From the NCBI GenBank assembly GCA_965200005.1, contig OZ241331.1, positions 186,001-250,000 on the forward strand: DNA of 64,000 nucleotides, read 5' to 3'. The notes beneath the pieces are model-generated. The model saw only the letters and a list, made by a program, of their open reading frames with translations, was not told where the DNA came from and made no database searches. Origin of the DNA: Aldehydirespirator sp965200005. Its GTDB lineage: Bacteria; Actinomycetota; Acidimicrobiia; Acidimicrobiales; Aldehydirespiratoraceae. The translations under genes and the position numbers were made by a program. Positions within the stretch are counted from its first letter, which is position 1. Each line of letters begins with the position of its first letter. This document shows positions 8,951 through 17,434 of the stretch, piece after piece.

Positions 8951-9666
8951 GCAAATTACTGGTTCTGGCGCACGAGCCGCTCGGAGGCGGCGCACTGCTC
9001 AACAACTTGTTCGCCGAGCGTGGCTTTGATGTGCATGAACACGTCGTGACCGCTGATGTCGACAGGCCCAACGACGCGGCACCGTTTCCCGACCCGAAAG
9101 AGTTTGATGTGATCGTGCCGATGGGCTCGATCCGCTCTCTCACCAACACAAGTGAGATCAGCAACTGGATCTTCGAAGAGCTTGATCTGGTACGTGGCGC
9201 GCACCACCGCGGCACTCCCCTGCTCGGCGTGTGCTTTGGGGGCCAGATGCTCGCAGCAGCGCTAGGTGGGACGGTTGAGCAAGCACCGGTTGCTGAGATT
9301 GGTTGGTATGAGGTCCGGTCACCGAGCAACGGCTCGGGCCGCTCGCATCACGGTTTGGATCCCGGGCCGTGGTTCCAGTGGCATCACGACCGTTTCGAGC
9401 CACCCGATGATGCCGAGGTGCTAGCGGTAAGCGACAACTGTGTGCAGTTGTTCCGGAGCCGTCGCAGCTTAGGGATGCAGTTTCATCCCGAAGTCACCCA
9501 CGCGCACCTCAATGGCTTCCTGTCTGATGCCACTGATGAGTACCTACATGAAAACGGCGTTGATCGAACGCAAATGCTCGCGGAGATGAAACAACATGAG
9601 CACCGCAATGCCAAACAATGCGAGCAACTAGTCGACTGGTTCCTAGACGAAGTAGCAGGGATCTAG
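8947..9666 (+). CDS. Class I glutamine amidotransferase-like protein
   Basis: The 239-residue protein has the GATase class I triad pattern: nucleophile Cys96 in GVCFGGQ and His in MQFHPEVT followed by Glu. It is a stand-alone domain with no synthetase partner domain. Such proteins include GMP-synthase-like amidotransferases and the AtdA2-type gamma-glutamylanilide hydrolases. Because a glutamine-synthetase-like gene lies two genes downstream, a role in forming or removing a gamma-glutamyl group is an attractive reading. It starts at ATG 8947, overlapping the dioxygenase stop by four bases. A gap of 38 bp follows before the next gene. Confidence 0.85.
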   Translation: MSKLLVLAHEPLGGGALLNNLFAERGFDVHEHVVTADVDRPNDAAPFPDPKEFDVIVPMGSIRSLTNTSEISNWIFEELDLVRGAHHRGTPLLGVCFGGQMLAAALGGTVEQAPVAEIGWYEVRSPSNGSGRSHHGLDPGPWFQWHHDRFEPPDDAEVLAVSDNCVQLFRSRRSLGMQFHPEVTHAHLNGFLSDATDEYLHENGVDRTQMLAEMKQHEHRNAKQCEQLVDWFLDEVAGI

Positions 9667-9704
9667 TCGCGCACCATACGAATAAGACCACATAGGAGCC
9701 TTAG

Positions 9705-10925
9705 ATGAGTGCTGCCATCCTTACGGCGGAGCGCAGGGAACTCGTTGAACGCATGGCGGCTCTGGGGCCGACCTTTGCACAACGCAGCGAGGCACATGAC
9801 CGGTCTGCAACATTCCCGAGCCGCAACTGGGAAGACTTGCGTGATGCCGGATTTCTGGCGTTGTGTGTGCCAGTTGCCGATGGCGGCCTCGGTGCTGACT
9901 TTGTTGGTTATGCGCTAGTTGCGGAAGAACTAGGACGCCACTGCGCTGCAACCGCACTCACGTTCAACATGCATACCGCTACCACGATCCTGGTGGGTCA
10001 GATAGCTGACGACCTTGATCTGAGTGCTTCTGAGAGAGTTCTGCTTGAGCGGCGCCGCGCCCGGTTGCGTCAAGGAATTGTTGAGCACGCCACGATCCAC
10101 AGTCAGCCCTTCTCTGAAGGCCGTGCCGCTGGTGCCGTGGCGGGTTATGCCACCCAGGCAGTGCCATTTGGTGAATCCGGGGGCGAGGGCCCCGAGGGTT
10201 ACCGTGTTAGCGGTCGCAAGATCTTCGCATCGCTGTCAGGTGCGGCCGACCTTCACAACATCTTGTGCCTGGCTCCCGGTGATCCTCGGATCCGGTTCAT
10301 GGGGGTGCCCGCGGATGCCGAGGGCGTCAACATTGTTGGTGAATGGGATCCCCTCGGTATGAGAGGTACCGACTCACGCAGCCTGGTGTTTGACAATGCC
10401 ATCGTCCCTGCCGAAAACGAATGGCTACCGGCAGGTGCATTTGACCAGGCGGCCCAGCGGTGGCCGTATTTCTATATGACGCTGTCGTTTGCCTATCTGG
10501 GGTTGATGCGGGGGATCCTTGACTCAACCGGCGCTTACCTGCGTGGGGATACGGGGCACTCCGGTGCATCCGCACGGCGTGATCATCCGATCAAACAGCA
10601 GGGCTGGGCGCAGATGAATCTGATCTATGCCCGGGCGCAGTCGCTTACGTACCGGGTGTTGGAGGAGTGCGGGGTGGATCCCAGCGGCGAGCAACTCCGT
10701 AGGGCATGGTCGGCCGTGGTTACCGTCATGGAAGGCGCGCCTTCGCTGGCGTCGCTCGGATTGCAGGTCTGTGGCGGGCGCGCCATGTTGCGGCCGTCGT
10801 ATCTCGAGCAGGCATATCGTGATGCGCGTTGTGGTGCGGTCATGTTGCCGTGGAGCGTTGAGGTGTGTCTCGAGCGGCTCGGCCGCGGCGGCTTGTATCC
10901 GGAATCCGACGAAGCACCAGCGTAG
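9705..10925 (+). CDS. Acyl-CoA dehydrogenase-family flavoprotein
   Basis: The 406-residue protein has the acyl-CoA dehydrogenase layout: helical N-terminal domain, beta domain around residues 150-260, and a C-terminal helical domain with CGGRAML and YRDAR motifs. These match the FAD-binding region. I cannot identify the catalytic glutamate by eye. The superfamily also includes flavin-dependent monooxygenases (DszC/SfnC-like) and nitroalkane oxidases, so the reaction need not be acyl-CoA oxidation. AGGAGCC lies before ATG 9705. It sits in the catabolic operon between the amidotransferase-like and ligase genes. Confidence 0.85.
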   Translation: MSAAILTAERRELVERMAALGPTFAQRSEAHDRSATFPSRNWEDLRDAGFLALCVPVADGGLGADFVGYALVAEELGRHCAATALTFNMHTATTILVGQIADDLDLSASERVLLERRRARLRQGIVEHATIHSQPFSEGRAAGAVAGYATQAVPFGESGGEGPEGYRVSGRKIFASLSGAADLHNILCLAPGDPRIRFMGVPADAEGVNIVGEWDPLGMRGTDSRSLVFDNAIVPAENEWLPAGAFDQAAQRWPYFYMTLSFAYLGLMRGILDSTGAYLRGDTGHSGASARRDHPIKQQGWAQMNLIYARAQSLTYRVLEECGVDPSGEQLRRAWSAVVTVMEGAPSLASLGLQVCGGRAMLRPSYLEQAYRDARCGAVMLPWSVEVCLERLGRGGLYPESDEAPA

Positions 10926-10937
10926 GGAGGTATCGCC

Positions 10938-12305
10938 ATGAAGCAGAAGCAGTGGGATCGGCTGCGGTTGCTGTGGCCCGACCATCTAGGGCTCGCCCGA
11001 GGCAAGTACCTTCCTGCCCGGCTTGCCCACAAGGGCACAAGTCACTGCGTGACCTCGTTTGCGCTCGGTTATGACCGCAGCATGGTGCCAGCGCCTGGTG
11101 CCTACCTGCTCGAGGGGCTGCCGGACTTGCAGGTGTCCTTTCGGGAGTCCGATGTTCGTCAGGGCTGGGATGATGAGGCAACCAACGTGGCGGTTGGTGA
11201 TGTCTTCTTCGAAGGCGAGCCGCATCCCGTATCGTCTCGACATGCACTGCATCGAGCCATAGCCGAATGGGAGTCGCTTGGCTACACACCCAAAGTTGGC
11301 ATCGAACTTGAGGCCTATGTGTTCTCGGGAGGTTTGGAAAACCCGACCCCGTATGTGACCCCATCGTCGATGGTGTATGGCACCGGTGTTGGATCTGACC
11401 CTGCTGGTGTGATCACACAGATCGTGCGCCGAGCTGAAGAGTCGGGCATCCCGATGGAGTCGGTAAATGCCGAGTTTGACGAGGGTCAGTTCGAGCTAAC
11501 CCTCGAGTATCGCGACGCTATGGCAGCTGCCGACGATGCGTTCTTGTTCCGGATTCTTGCTCGCGAGATCGTTCAGACGGCACGAGACCGATTTGGCAAT
11601 CCGGTCAACCTTGACATCACGTTTCTCGGTAAGCCATTTGTTGACATATCAGGCAGCGGTATTCATGTGAACTTCTCGCTGCGGGATTCTGAGGACTCGA
11701 ATGCTGTGCTTGATGTTTCGGCGCCCCACAGCATCTCCGAGCTCGGTCGTGGGTGTTTGGGTGGCTTGATCGAGCATCATCGTGGGATGACGGCACTGTG
11801 TGCGCCGACTGTGAACGCTTACCGGCGTTTGGGTCCAGCGCAACTCAATGGCTATTGGGCCAACTGGGGTGTAGAGCATCGCTGTGCCGGGAACCGGGTG
11901 CCGCGCACTACCGGTGAAGCGATGCGTATCGAGAGCCGAATCGGTGACGGTGCAGCCAACATCCACACCTTGGTCGCGACTGTGTTACAAGCAGCCCGCA
12001 TTGGCTTTGTTGGTGGGCTTGACTGTGGCGAACCGCTAACTGGTGATGGATTCGAGGAAGTCGACACCGATGTTCACTCCGCACACAGCCTCTCTGAAGC
12101 TCTTGATGACCTAGAGGCAGACGAGGTGTTGCGTGAAGCAGTCGGCACCACATTGTGCGAGAACTTCATAGTAAACAAGCGCGCCGAGTGGGACCGCTAC
12201 GTCGCCGCACTCGAATCCGAGGAACCCGGAGAGTCCCCAACAGCCACCGACGACAATTCCAATATCACCCCCTGGGAACTAAACGAGTACCTCCCGTACC
12301 ACTAG
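10938..12305 (+). CDS. Glutamine synthetase-family gamma-glutamyl ligase
   Basis: The 455-residue protein is a glutamine-synthetase-like ligase. It shows the catalytic beta-barrel strands with GIELEAYVF, GSGIHVNFSL, NAYRRL and a C-terminal WELNEYLPYH like that of GS. True housekeeping GS has different spacing, so this is probably a ligase that joins glutamate to an amine using ATP, as do PuuA (putrescine), IpuC (isopropylamine) and AtdA1 (aniline). It is the last gene of the operon, 12 bp after the flavoprotein, with GGGAGG before ATG 10938. With the GATase-like gene and the later C26 hydrolase it may form an activate-oxidise-release cycle; this is inference. Confidence 0.85.
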   Translation: MKQKQWDRLRLLWPDHLGLARGKYLPARLAHKGTSHCVTSFALGYDRSMVPAPGAYLLEGLPDLQVSFRESDVRQGWDDEATNVAVGDVFFEGEPHPVSSRHALHRAIAEWESLGYTPKVGIELEAYVFSGGLENPTPYVTPSSMVYGTGVGSDPAGVITQIVRRAEESGIPMESVNAEFDEGQFELTLEYRDAMAAADDAFLFRILAREIVQTARDRFGNPVNLDITFLGKPFVDISGSGIHVNFSLRDSEDSNAVLDVSAPHSISELGRGCLGGLIEHHRGMTALCAPTVNAYRRLGPAQLNGYWANWGVEHRCAGNRVPRTTGEAMRIESRIGDGAANIHTLVATVLQAARIGFVGGLDCGEPLTGDGFEEVDTDVHSAHSLSEALDDLEADEVLREAVGTTLCENFIVNKRAEWDRYVAALESEEPGESPTATDDNSNITPWELNEYLPYH

Positions 12306-12349
12306 TACATCCGCTCGCATACCTTGGTTGAGTTGCTACTCTCCTCAAC

Positions 12350-12673
12350 ATGAACCATCAATATGTGACAGAAATCATGTCTGACTCAGGTACGCCAGAG
12401 CATGCTCACCGGTTGAGGGCCGATCAGGTGCGAATGGCTGAACGCTGGGCCGAGATGGCAGCTCGGCAAGCGACCGTTCAACGCTTTGACGAAACGGGCG
12501 AGAGCTTCGCGACAGTCCCCGGTATCCAGGGTGCCTGGGGCTTAGGGAGTTCGCCCGCCGAATCGCTTACGGATCTACAGTCTGTGCTCGTCGGCTGGGT
12601 ACTGCTGAAACTTGACGACGGTGACGACGACATTCCGGCAATGGAGGGTTGTGAACTTCGCTCTCGCTCATGA
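12350..12673 (+). CDS. hicB: HicB-like antitoxin
   Basis: The 107-residue protein carries the HicB partial RNase-H fold near residues 45-97: ESFATVPGIQGAWG followed by SLTDLQSVLVGWV and IPAMEG, as in typical HicB antitoxins. HicB binds and blocks HicA and usually represses the operon. The stop overlaps the hicA start by ATGA, so the two are cotranslated. The antitoxin comes first here, the reverse of the commonest hicAB order. A TACTCT box at 12337-12342 just before ATG 12350 suggests a leaderless transcript. I see no clear added DNA-binding domain. Confidence 0.82.
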   Translation: MNHQYVTEIMSDSGTPEHAHRLRADQVRMAERWAEMAARQATVQRFDETGESFATVPGIQGAWGLGSSPAESLTDLQSVLVGWVLLKLDDGDDDIPAMEGCELRSRS

Positions 12674-12900
12674 CTTCTCGGCTCACACCGGTGAAGCGAC
12701 GAGTTCTGATACAGAGACTTCGTCGTCTCGGGTGGACGGGGCCTCGCTCCGCCACCCACCATCAATACATGGTGAAAGGAAAACTGAAGCTTAGGATACC
12801 CAACCTGCACACCCAGGAGGTCAGCGTGCCGCTAACCCGTGGTCTGTTGCGGCAGGGTGGTGTCAGCAGGACGGAGTGGCTACGCGCCGCTAAGCGATAG
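12670..12900 (+). CDS. hicA: HicA-like mRNA interferase toxin
   Basis: The 76-residue protein matches HicA: RLRRLGW at the start, the catalytic-histidine region SATHHQYM (His30-His31), KLKLRIPN and a C-terminal SVPLTRGLLRQGGVS segment. HicA is a double-stranded-RNA-binding-fold ribonuclease that cleaves mRNA when free of HicB. All family landmarks are present, so it is probably active. The pair sits at the end of the catabolic operon and may help to keep that island in the genome. Confidence 0.85.
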   Translation: MTSRLTPVKRRVLIQRLRRLGWTGPRSATHHQYMVKGKLKLRIPNLHTQEVSVPLTRGLLRQGGVSRTEWLRAAKR

Positions 12901-13044
12901 GTAGCCGTGTTCGGAATCGACATCCAGCGATTCTCCGACCGACAGTTCGCGAGACTTGCTGCGAGCTTTATCGACGTCAGATGCAATGGGTTCGGTTGTC
13001 ACCATTGTCTGTCGTTTGGGGGAGTAATCGGTAGCTGAACGCCT

Positions 13045-13851
13045 TTAGTCGTCTGCTGTTAGGAAGTGGCGGATCAGGGTGTTTACCTGTTCGGGTGACT
13101 CTGAGGCACTTAGATGGCCAATCCCGGGCAACACCACGAGTTCGGAGCGGGCCAGACCATCAACTAGGCGTTGGGAGTAGGAGACCGGCGTTTCGGCGTC
13201 TAGTTCACCTGCGATAACAAGACTCGGAGCATCAACCTCGCTAAGTCGATCTAGCAGATTGTGCGACGGCAGGCACATGATGCTTGCCTTCAACCCCGAA
13301 GAGTTGATCCGCGCAAAGGCAGCGACCCGCATCGCCAGCATCTCAGAGCCAAGCCCCGGGCCCGCAGTCGCGGTCAACACGTCTTCGGCGAAATCTGACG
13401 GCTCCAACCCGGCGTCAAGGGGCTCAAGACGTGCACGACGCCAATCATCAGCCCTGGTTCCATCAAGCCCAAATGCGGGGCTGGTGTTCAACAGCACCAG
13501 ACGGCTGAGCCGATCCGGGTGCCGCAACGCCGTGTGCAAGGCGTGCATCCCGCCAAAGGATTCACCCACAAGATGCGCACGATCGAGCTCAGCGTGATCC
13601 AACAGTCGCATTACCGCATCAGCCAGAACACCGAAACTGAGCGGCTCAATAGGTGCCGAAGCACCGTACCCAGGCATGTCCCAGGCGATGCAACGAAAGT
13701 GCTCACCGAGGCTCGCTAGCTGCGGTTCCCATGCTGTTCGCGAGCCCCCAAGACCATGCAGGAACACGATCGGCTCGCCCTCACCACACTCTCGCCAACT
13801 GATCGGGCCGTCCACATCGGTGGCTGAGGGTGCGCGAGCGGTCACAGTCAT
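13045..13851 (-). CDS. Alpha/beta hydrolase
   Basis: The protein of 268 residues from ATG 13851 (TTG 13857 is an alternative) has the alpha/beta-hydrolase fold: oxyanion-hole HGLGG, nucleophile elbow GESFGG with the serine at about residue 98, an acid near GELDAETP, and His in GIGHLS. It resembles 3-oxoadipate enol-lactonases and meta-cleavage product hydrolases, which would fit a ring-cleavage pathway. The exact substrate is open. It is divergent from the C26 hydrolase gene; their promoters overlap in a very short spacer. Confidence 0.85.
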   Translation of the reverse strand: MTVTARAPSATDVDGPISWRECGEGEPIVFLHGLGGSRTAWEPQLASLGEHFRCIAWDMPGYGASAPIEPLSFGVLADAVMRLLDHAELDRAHLVGESFGGMHALHTALRHPDRLSRLVLLNTSPAFGLDGTRADDWRRARLEPLDAGLEPSDFAEDVLTATAGPGLGSEMLAMRVAAFARINSSGLKASIMCLPSHNLLDRLSEVDAPSLVIAGELDAETPVSYSQRLVDGLARSELVVLPGIGHLSASESPEQVNTLIRHFLTADD

Positions 13852-13868
13852 CGGCAAAAACGTACACT
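13841..13868 (+). promoter_or_regulatory. Promoter of the C26 hydrolase gene
   Basis: GTCACA (13841-13846) and TACACT (13863-13868) are separated by 16 bases. TACACT lies six bases before GTG 13875, so the transcript would start at or near the start codon. The -35 box overlaps the start region of the divergent hydrolase, so the two promoters probably compete. Confidence 0.5.
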
Positions 13869-13874
13869 TGTGTC

Positions 13875-14582
13875 GTGCGTGTCCAGCCGCTTATTGGGAT
13901 TTCCGGGCGAACCAGGACAGCGCGCGACGTGCGCATCAACACCGATTCAATGGGCGACCTGCAAGTCGACCTGTACTTTTGCGATTACGCGCGTGGTGTT
14001 CTCGCCGCAGGAGGGCTGCCGGTGTATCTGCCGTTCATCGCAGATCCGGCGGATTACGCGGCACGCCTGGACGGGTTGTTGCTCACCGGTGGAACCGACA
14101 TCGATCCCATGCATTACGGCCAGGCACCCCATCCCTCGCTGCTCAAACCAGAGCCCGAGCGGGACACCTTTGAGTTGGAGCTGCTTGACGGGGCTGTCAC
14201 CCACGAGATACCGGTGCTTGGCATCTGTCGCGGCGTCCAGATGATCAACGTGCATGGTGGCGGCACCCTCAACCAGCATGTTACGCCTCACACCGGAGCG
14301 GGCAAGCCAACCAACGGCGTGTCTCATCGGGTTGACCTGACTCCTGGCTCGCTCGCTGAGTCCCTCTACGGGCCCTCGCTACAGGTCAACTCGCTGCATC
14401 ACCAGACCATCGCCGATATTGCTGCCGGCTTTGACGCGACAGGGGTCAGTTGCGATGGCGAGATCGAGGTGATCGAATCCCACGATCGGCCATGGCTCGG
14501 TGTGCAATGGCACCCCGAGATGCTGGACTCCCGAGACGACGACCCGGTGTTTGACTGGCTGGTTACTAGCGCTTCAGGCTGA
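13875..14582 (+). CDS. Gamma-glutamyl hydrolase, peptidase C26 (PuuD-like)
   Basis: The protein of about 235 residues is a class I glutamine-amidotransferase-fold hydrolase of the PuuD/C26 type: LLLTGGTDIDP, nucleophile cysteine in GICRGVQMINV, and histidine in GVQWHPEM. PuuD removes the gamma-glutamyl group from gamma-glutamyl-GABA in putrescine use. Here the second gamma-glutamyl-processing gene near a GS-like ligase strengthens the idea of a gamma-glutamylated intermediate. GTG 13875 was chosen because homology starts there and a -10 box precedes it. The 3' end overlaps the convergent P450 gene by nine bases. Confidence 0.85.
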   Translation: MRVQPLIGISGRTRTARDVRINTDSMGDLQVDLYFCDYARGVLAAGGLPVYLPFIADPADYAARLDGLLLTGGTDIDPMHYGQAPHPSLLKPEPERDTFELELLDGAVTHEIPVLGICRGVQMINVHGGGTLNQHVTPHTGAGKPTNGVSHRVDLTPGSLAESLYGPSLQVNSLHHQTIADIAAGFDATGVSCDGEIEVIESHDRPWLGVQWHPEMLDSRDDDPVFDWLVTSASG

Positions 14583-16049
14583 AGCCGCCACCCGCTGATG
14601 TCTTTGGCCGCTTTGGCTGGCGTGCCGTGGGTCACGTTCTACCTGCCCGCCATAGCCGACGGTGCCCGAGGCACCCGCCGCTGAACCAAGCCGCTGAATG
14701 GCAACCGTGTGATACGAAGCCGATGGCGTGTACTTGACAGGCAAGCGCTTCACGCCGCCAATGAAGTTCGAGCGAAGGAAGTCCGGCTGACCATCTAGAG
14801 CGATGTCAGGCATACGGCGAGCTAGCTCGCGGAATGTCAAGCGGATTTCCATCCTGGCAAGGCTTGCACCTAGACAGAAGTGCGGCCCCCCGCCCCCAAA
14901 ACCAACATGGTCATTGGGCTTGCGAGTGATGTCGAAACGCCACGGATCAACAAATGCACGGGGATCTCGGTTAGCGGCAACATGCCACATGATCACCTTG
15001 TCACCAGCATTGATCTTCACACCACCGATCTCGTAATCGGCAATCGCCTGCCGCCGGAAGTGCATCACGGGTGTTGCCCACCGAACGATCTCTTCGACTG
15101 CTGTGTCCATGTGGCGATCAGGATCAGATACGAACTTCTGCCACTGATCTTGAAACTCGAAGAACGCAATCATTCCCCGGGTGATCGAGTTGCGGGTCGT
15201 CTCATTACCTGCCACGCATAGCAACAAAAAGAACATGTCAAACTCAAGCTCGGACAGTTTCTCACCATCAATGTCTGCAGACAGCAGCGTGGTGACTATG
15301 TCATCAGCCGGCCAGTTACGGCGCTCAGCTTGCAGCTGGTGGGAGTATCCGAACAACTCTGCCGCGGCCTGAACAACATCACCTTGAGACTTCACGACCT
15401 CAGGATCGTCGGTTCCAACGAAAGTGTTGCTCCAATCAAACACCTTGGCGCGATCCGAAACCGGGATACCCATCATTTCCGCTATCGCCTGTAATGGCAG
15501 TTCTGCTGAAATGTCACGCACAAAGTCGCAGCGACCCTTCTCCACTACCCGATCAAGGATCATGTCAGTACGGTTCTGCAGGTAATCCTCAAGCAGCCCG
15601 ATCATGCGGGGTGTGAATCCTCGGTTAACGAGTTTGCGGTAACGCGTATGACGTGGCGGATCCATGTTGATCAACATGTGATCACGAGAGAAGTTGTCAA
15701 GTTCGTCGGAGTGATCGGGGTCTTTCATCTGGATGCCGCTGTGATTCGACGAGAACACATCTGTGCGCCGGTTCACCTCTTTAAGGTGAGCCTGACGGGT
15801 GATCGACCAGTAACCCTGCCCGAACTCGCCCTCGTCAATCCAGTGAATGCCAGGATCGGTATCACGAAGCAGAGCTAGTGCCTCGTGATGGCGCTGGCTC
15901 TGGAACATGTCAAAGTCCCAGAGATCAAGACCTGACAGATCCACTTCCGAGAAGCTGTCTTCAGCAGCCGTGGTGCGCTGGCCGTTGGTGCCGGCTTCTG
16001 CATCAGCAAACGGGCAACCGGACTCAGATGATGCGTCCATGTTGCGCAT
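14574..16049 (-). CDS. Cytochrome P450 with a C-terminal tail
   Basis: The 491-residue protein has the P450 motifs: I-helix VAGNETT, EEIVR, and the heme loop FGGGGPHFCLG with cysteine 392. It resembles steroid-type actinobacterial P450s (CYP125/142-like) in general layout. The P450 fold appears to end at about residue 436 (GGVKRLPVKYTP). About 55 further residues, rich in Ser, Gly, Gln and Arg, have no recognisable domain and overlap the end of the opposite gene. That tail may come from loss of the original stop. ATG 16049 or ATG 16040 is the start. An AT-rich inverted repeat lies 42 bp upstream. Confidence 0.9.
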   Translation of the reverse strand: MRNMDASSESGCPFADAEAGTNGQRTTAAEDSFSEVDLSGLDLWDFDMFQSQRHHEALALLRDTDPGIHWIDEGEFGQGYWSITRQAHLKEVNRRTDVFSSNHSGIQMKDPDHSDELDNFSRDHMLINMDPPRHTRYRKLVNRGFTPRMIGLLEDYLQNRTDMILDRVVEKGRCDFVRDISAELPLQAIAEMMGIPVSDRAKVFDWSNTFVGTDDPEVVKSQGDVVQAAAELFGYSHQLQAERRNWPADDIVTTLLSADIDGEKLSELEFDMFFLLLCVAGNETTRNSITRGMIAFFEFQDQWQKFVSDPDRHMDTAVEEIVRWATPVMHFRRQAIADYEIGGVKINAGDKVIMWHVAANRDPRAFVDPWRFDITRKPNDHVGFGGGGPHFCLGASLARMEIRLTFRELARRMPDIALDGQPDFLRSNFIGGVKRLPVKYTPSASYHTVAIQRLGSAAGASGTVGYGGQVERDPRHASQSGQRHQRVAASA

Positions 16050-16091
16050 GTTGCGGCACCTCCGGTCTGTGGATCTGAGATCCTCGCGACT

Positions 16092-16111
16092 TTATCTTGC
16101 TGGAAAGATAA
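16092..16111. promoter_or_regulatory. Inverted repeat upstream of the second P450 gene
   Basis: TTATCTT and AAGATAA flank a 6-base spacer (GCTGGA). The element stands out as AT-rich in a GC-rich region. It lies about 48 bases after the luciferase-like gene and 42 bases before the P450 start, both read on the minus strand. It could be an operator for an unseen repressor or a weak hairpin terminator. Confidence 0.5.
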
Positions 16112-16158
16112 CTTCGATGGTGGCCCTATGCAAGCGGCCCCATCCAAGCGAAAGCCAT

Positions 16159-17406
16159 TCAACTGATGTTGCTGCTGGGAACGATGGCCTTTGCTACGGA
16201 TGCCTCAACCACAGGCACCTCATCTTGCTTCAGCGAGCGCATCCAGCGCTTGCGAGCCAATGCTTTGTCAATGTAGGGAGCGAGGTCGGCTTGCTTGGCT
16301 GCCTCCCGCTGCTGTCGGCGTGCAACGAACTCAGGCAAGACCTGATCGCCGAAGAGTCGCAAACTGTCACAGATGTCGCGGTGGCGGTTCTTGCCACCCT
16401 GTTGCAAAAAGATCACATGATCAATCCCGGAGTACTCGGCCTGGCGCAACCAGCGAGCCGCATCAGCCGGTGTGCCGATCGTGTCGCAGCGCTCGTCACC
16501 TTCTTCGAGCGCAACCTCAATGGCGTCATCTAGTGCTGAGCCACGCTGGGCCTCGTAGCGCTCCCAGATGTTGGTGAAGCCAGGCACTGTGTCGCTAACC
16601 ACAAGCTGCCGAAGGGCGTATGCAAAGAAGTGGAACCCATCAAAGCCCCTCCGGATCGCCTCGACTCGATCCTCGTGCAGCGAGAATCCAGTAACAACCG
16701 CGATGTTGGCGTTAACCGAGTGACCGATCGGCACGCATTCGTCGCTGCGGATGATGTCGTAATAGACGCTCGCCCAGTGGCGTGCTTCTGCGGGATCAAC
16801 AAACGCAAACGCCAGTGCACCTAGACCCAACCGTGCTGCCAACTCGATGGTGCTGCGGTTAGTGCAAGCAATCCACATCGGAGGGTGCGGCTTCTGGGAC
16901 GGTTTAGGGATCACGTTGCGACACGGCATCGAGAAGTACTCGCCCTCATACCCCGGATACGGCGACATCGTCATCATGTTGGCGATCTGTTCGGCCGCTT
17001 CGAGGCTCATGGCACGCTTTTGTTTGGCGCCGATACCAAACCCGCCCAACTCGAGGCGGGTAGCTCCCTCGCCGACTCCGAACTCGACCCGCCCACCCGA
17101 GATGACATCTAGCATCGCGACACACTCAGCCGTGCGCGCCGGGTGGTTGTAGCGAGGCGGGGCCTGTCGGATGCCGTGACCTAAGCGGATCCGCCGGGTG
17201 CGAGCGGCACAAGCTGCCAGGAACACCTCGGGTGCCGAACAGTGTGAATACTCCTCTAAGAAGTGGTGTTCCACTGCCCACGCGACATCAATACCTATCT
17301 CATCGGCAACCTCAACCTGCTCGAGGGCCTCGGCGATCAGCCGCTCCTCGGAATCGTCAGACCAAGGCCGTGGCATCTGCAACTCATAGAAAACACCGAA
17401 CCGCAC
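16159..17406 (-). CDS. Luciferase-like (LLM) flavin-dependent oxidoreductase
   Basis: The 415-residue protein is a bacterial-luciferase-family monooxygenase: MRFGVFYELQMP at the start, AVEHHFLEEY, LGHGIRQAPP, GGRVEFGVGEG and PHPPMWIACT, in the usual TIM-barrel order. Such enzymes use reduced FMN or F420 to oxidise small organic compounds. In the family the conserved His-His pair helps to position the substrate. It precedes the second P450 on the same strand and follows the TauD-type gene, so the three may act on one compound. The substrate is unknown. Confidence 0.85.
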   Translation of the reverse strand: MRFGVFYELQMPRPWSDDSEERLIAEALEQVEVADEIGIDVAWAVEHHFLEEYSHCSAPEVFLAACAARTRRIRLGHGIRQAPPRYNHPARTAECVAMLDVISGGRVEFGVGEGATRLELGGFGIGAKQKRAMSLEAAEQIANMMTMSPYPGYEGEYFSMPCRNVIPKPSQKPHPPMWIACTNRSTIELAARLGLGALAFAFVDPAEARHWASVYYDIIRSDECVPIGHSVNANIAVVTGFSLHEDRVEAIRRGFDGFHFFAYALRQLVVSDTVPGFTNIWERYEAQRGSALDDAIEVALEEGDERCDTIGTPADAARWLRQAEYSGIDHVIFLQQGGKNRHRDICDSLRLFGDQVLPEFVARRQQREAAKQADLAPYIDKALARKRWMRSLKQDEVPVVEASVAKAIVPSSNIS

Positions 17407-17434
17407 GTTTAGAACTCGCGCCTAGTACTCGGGC

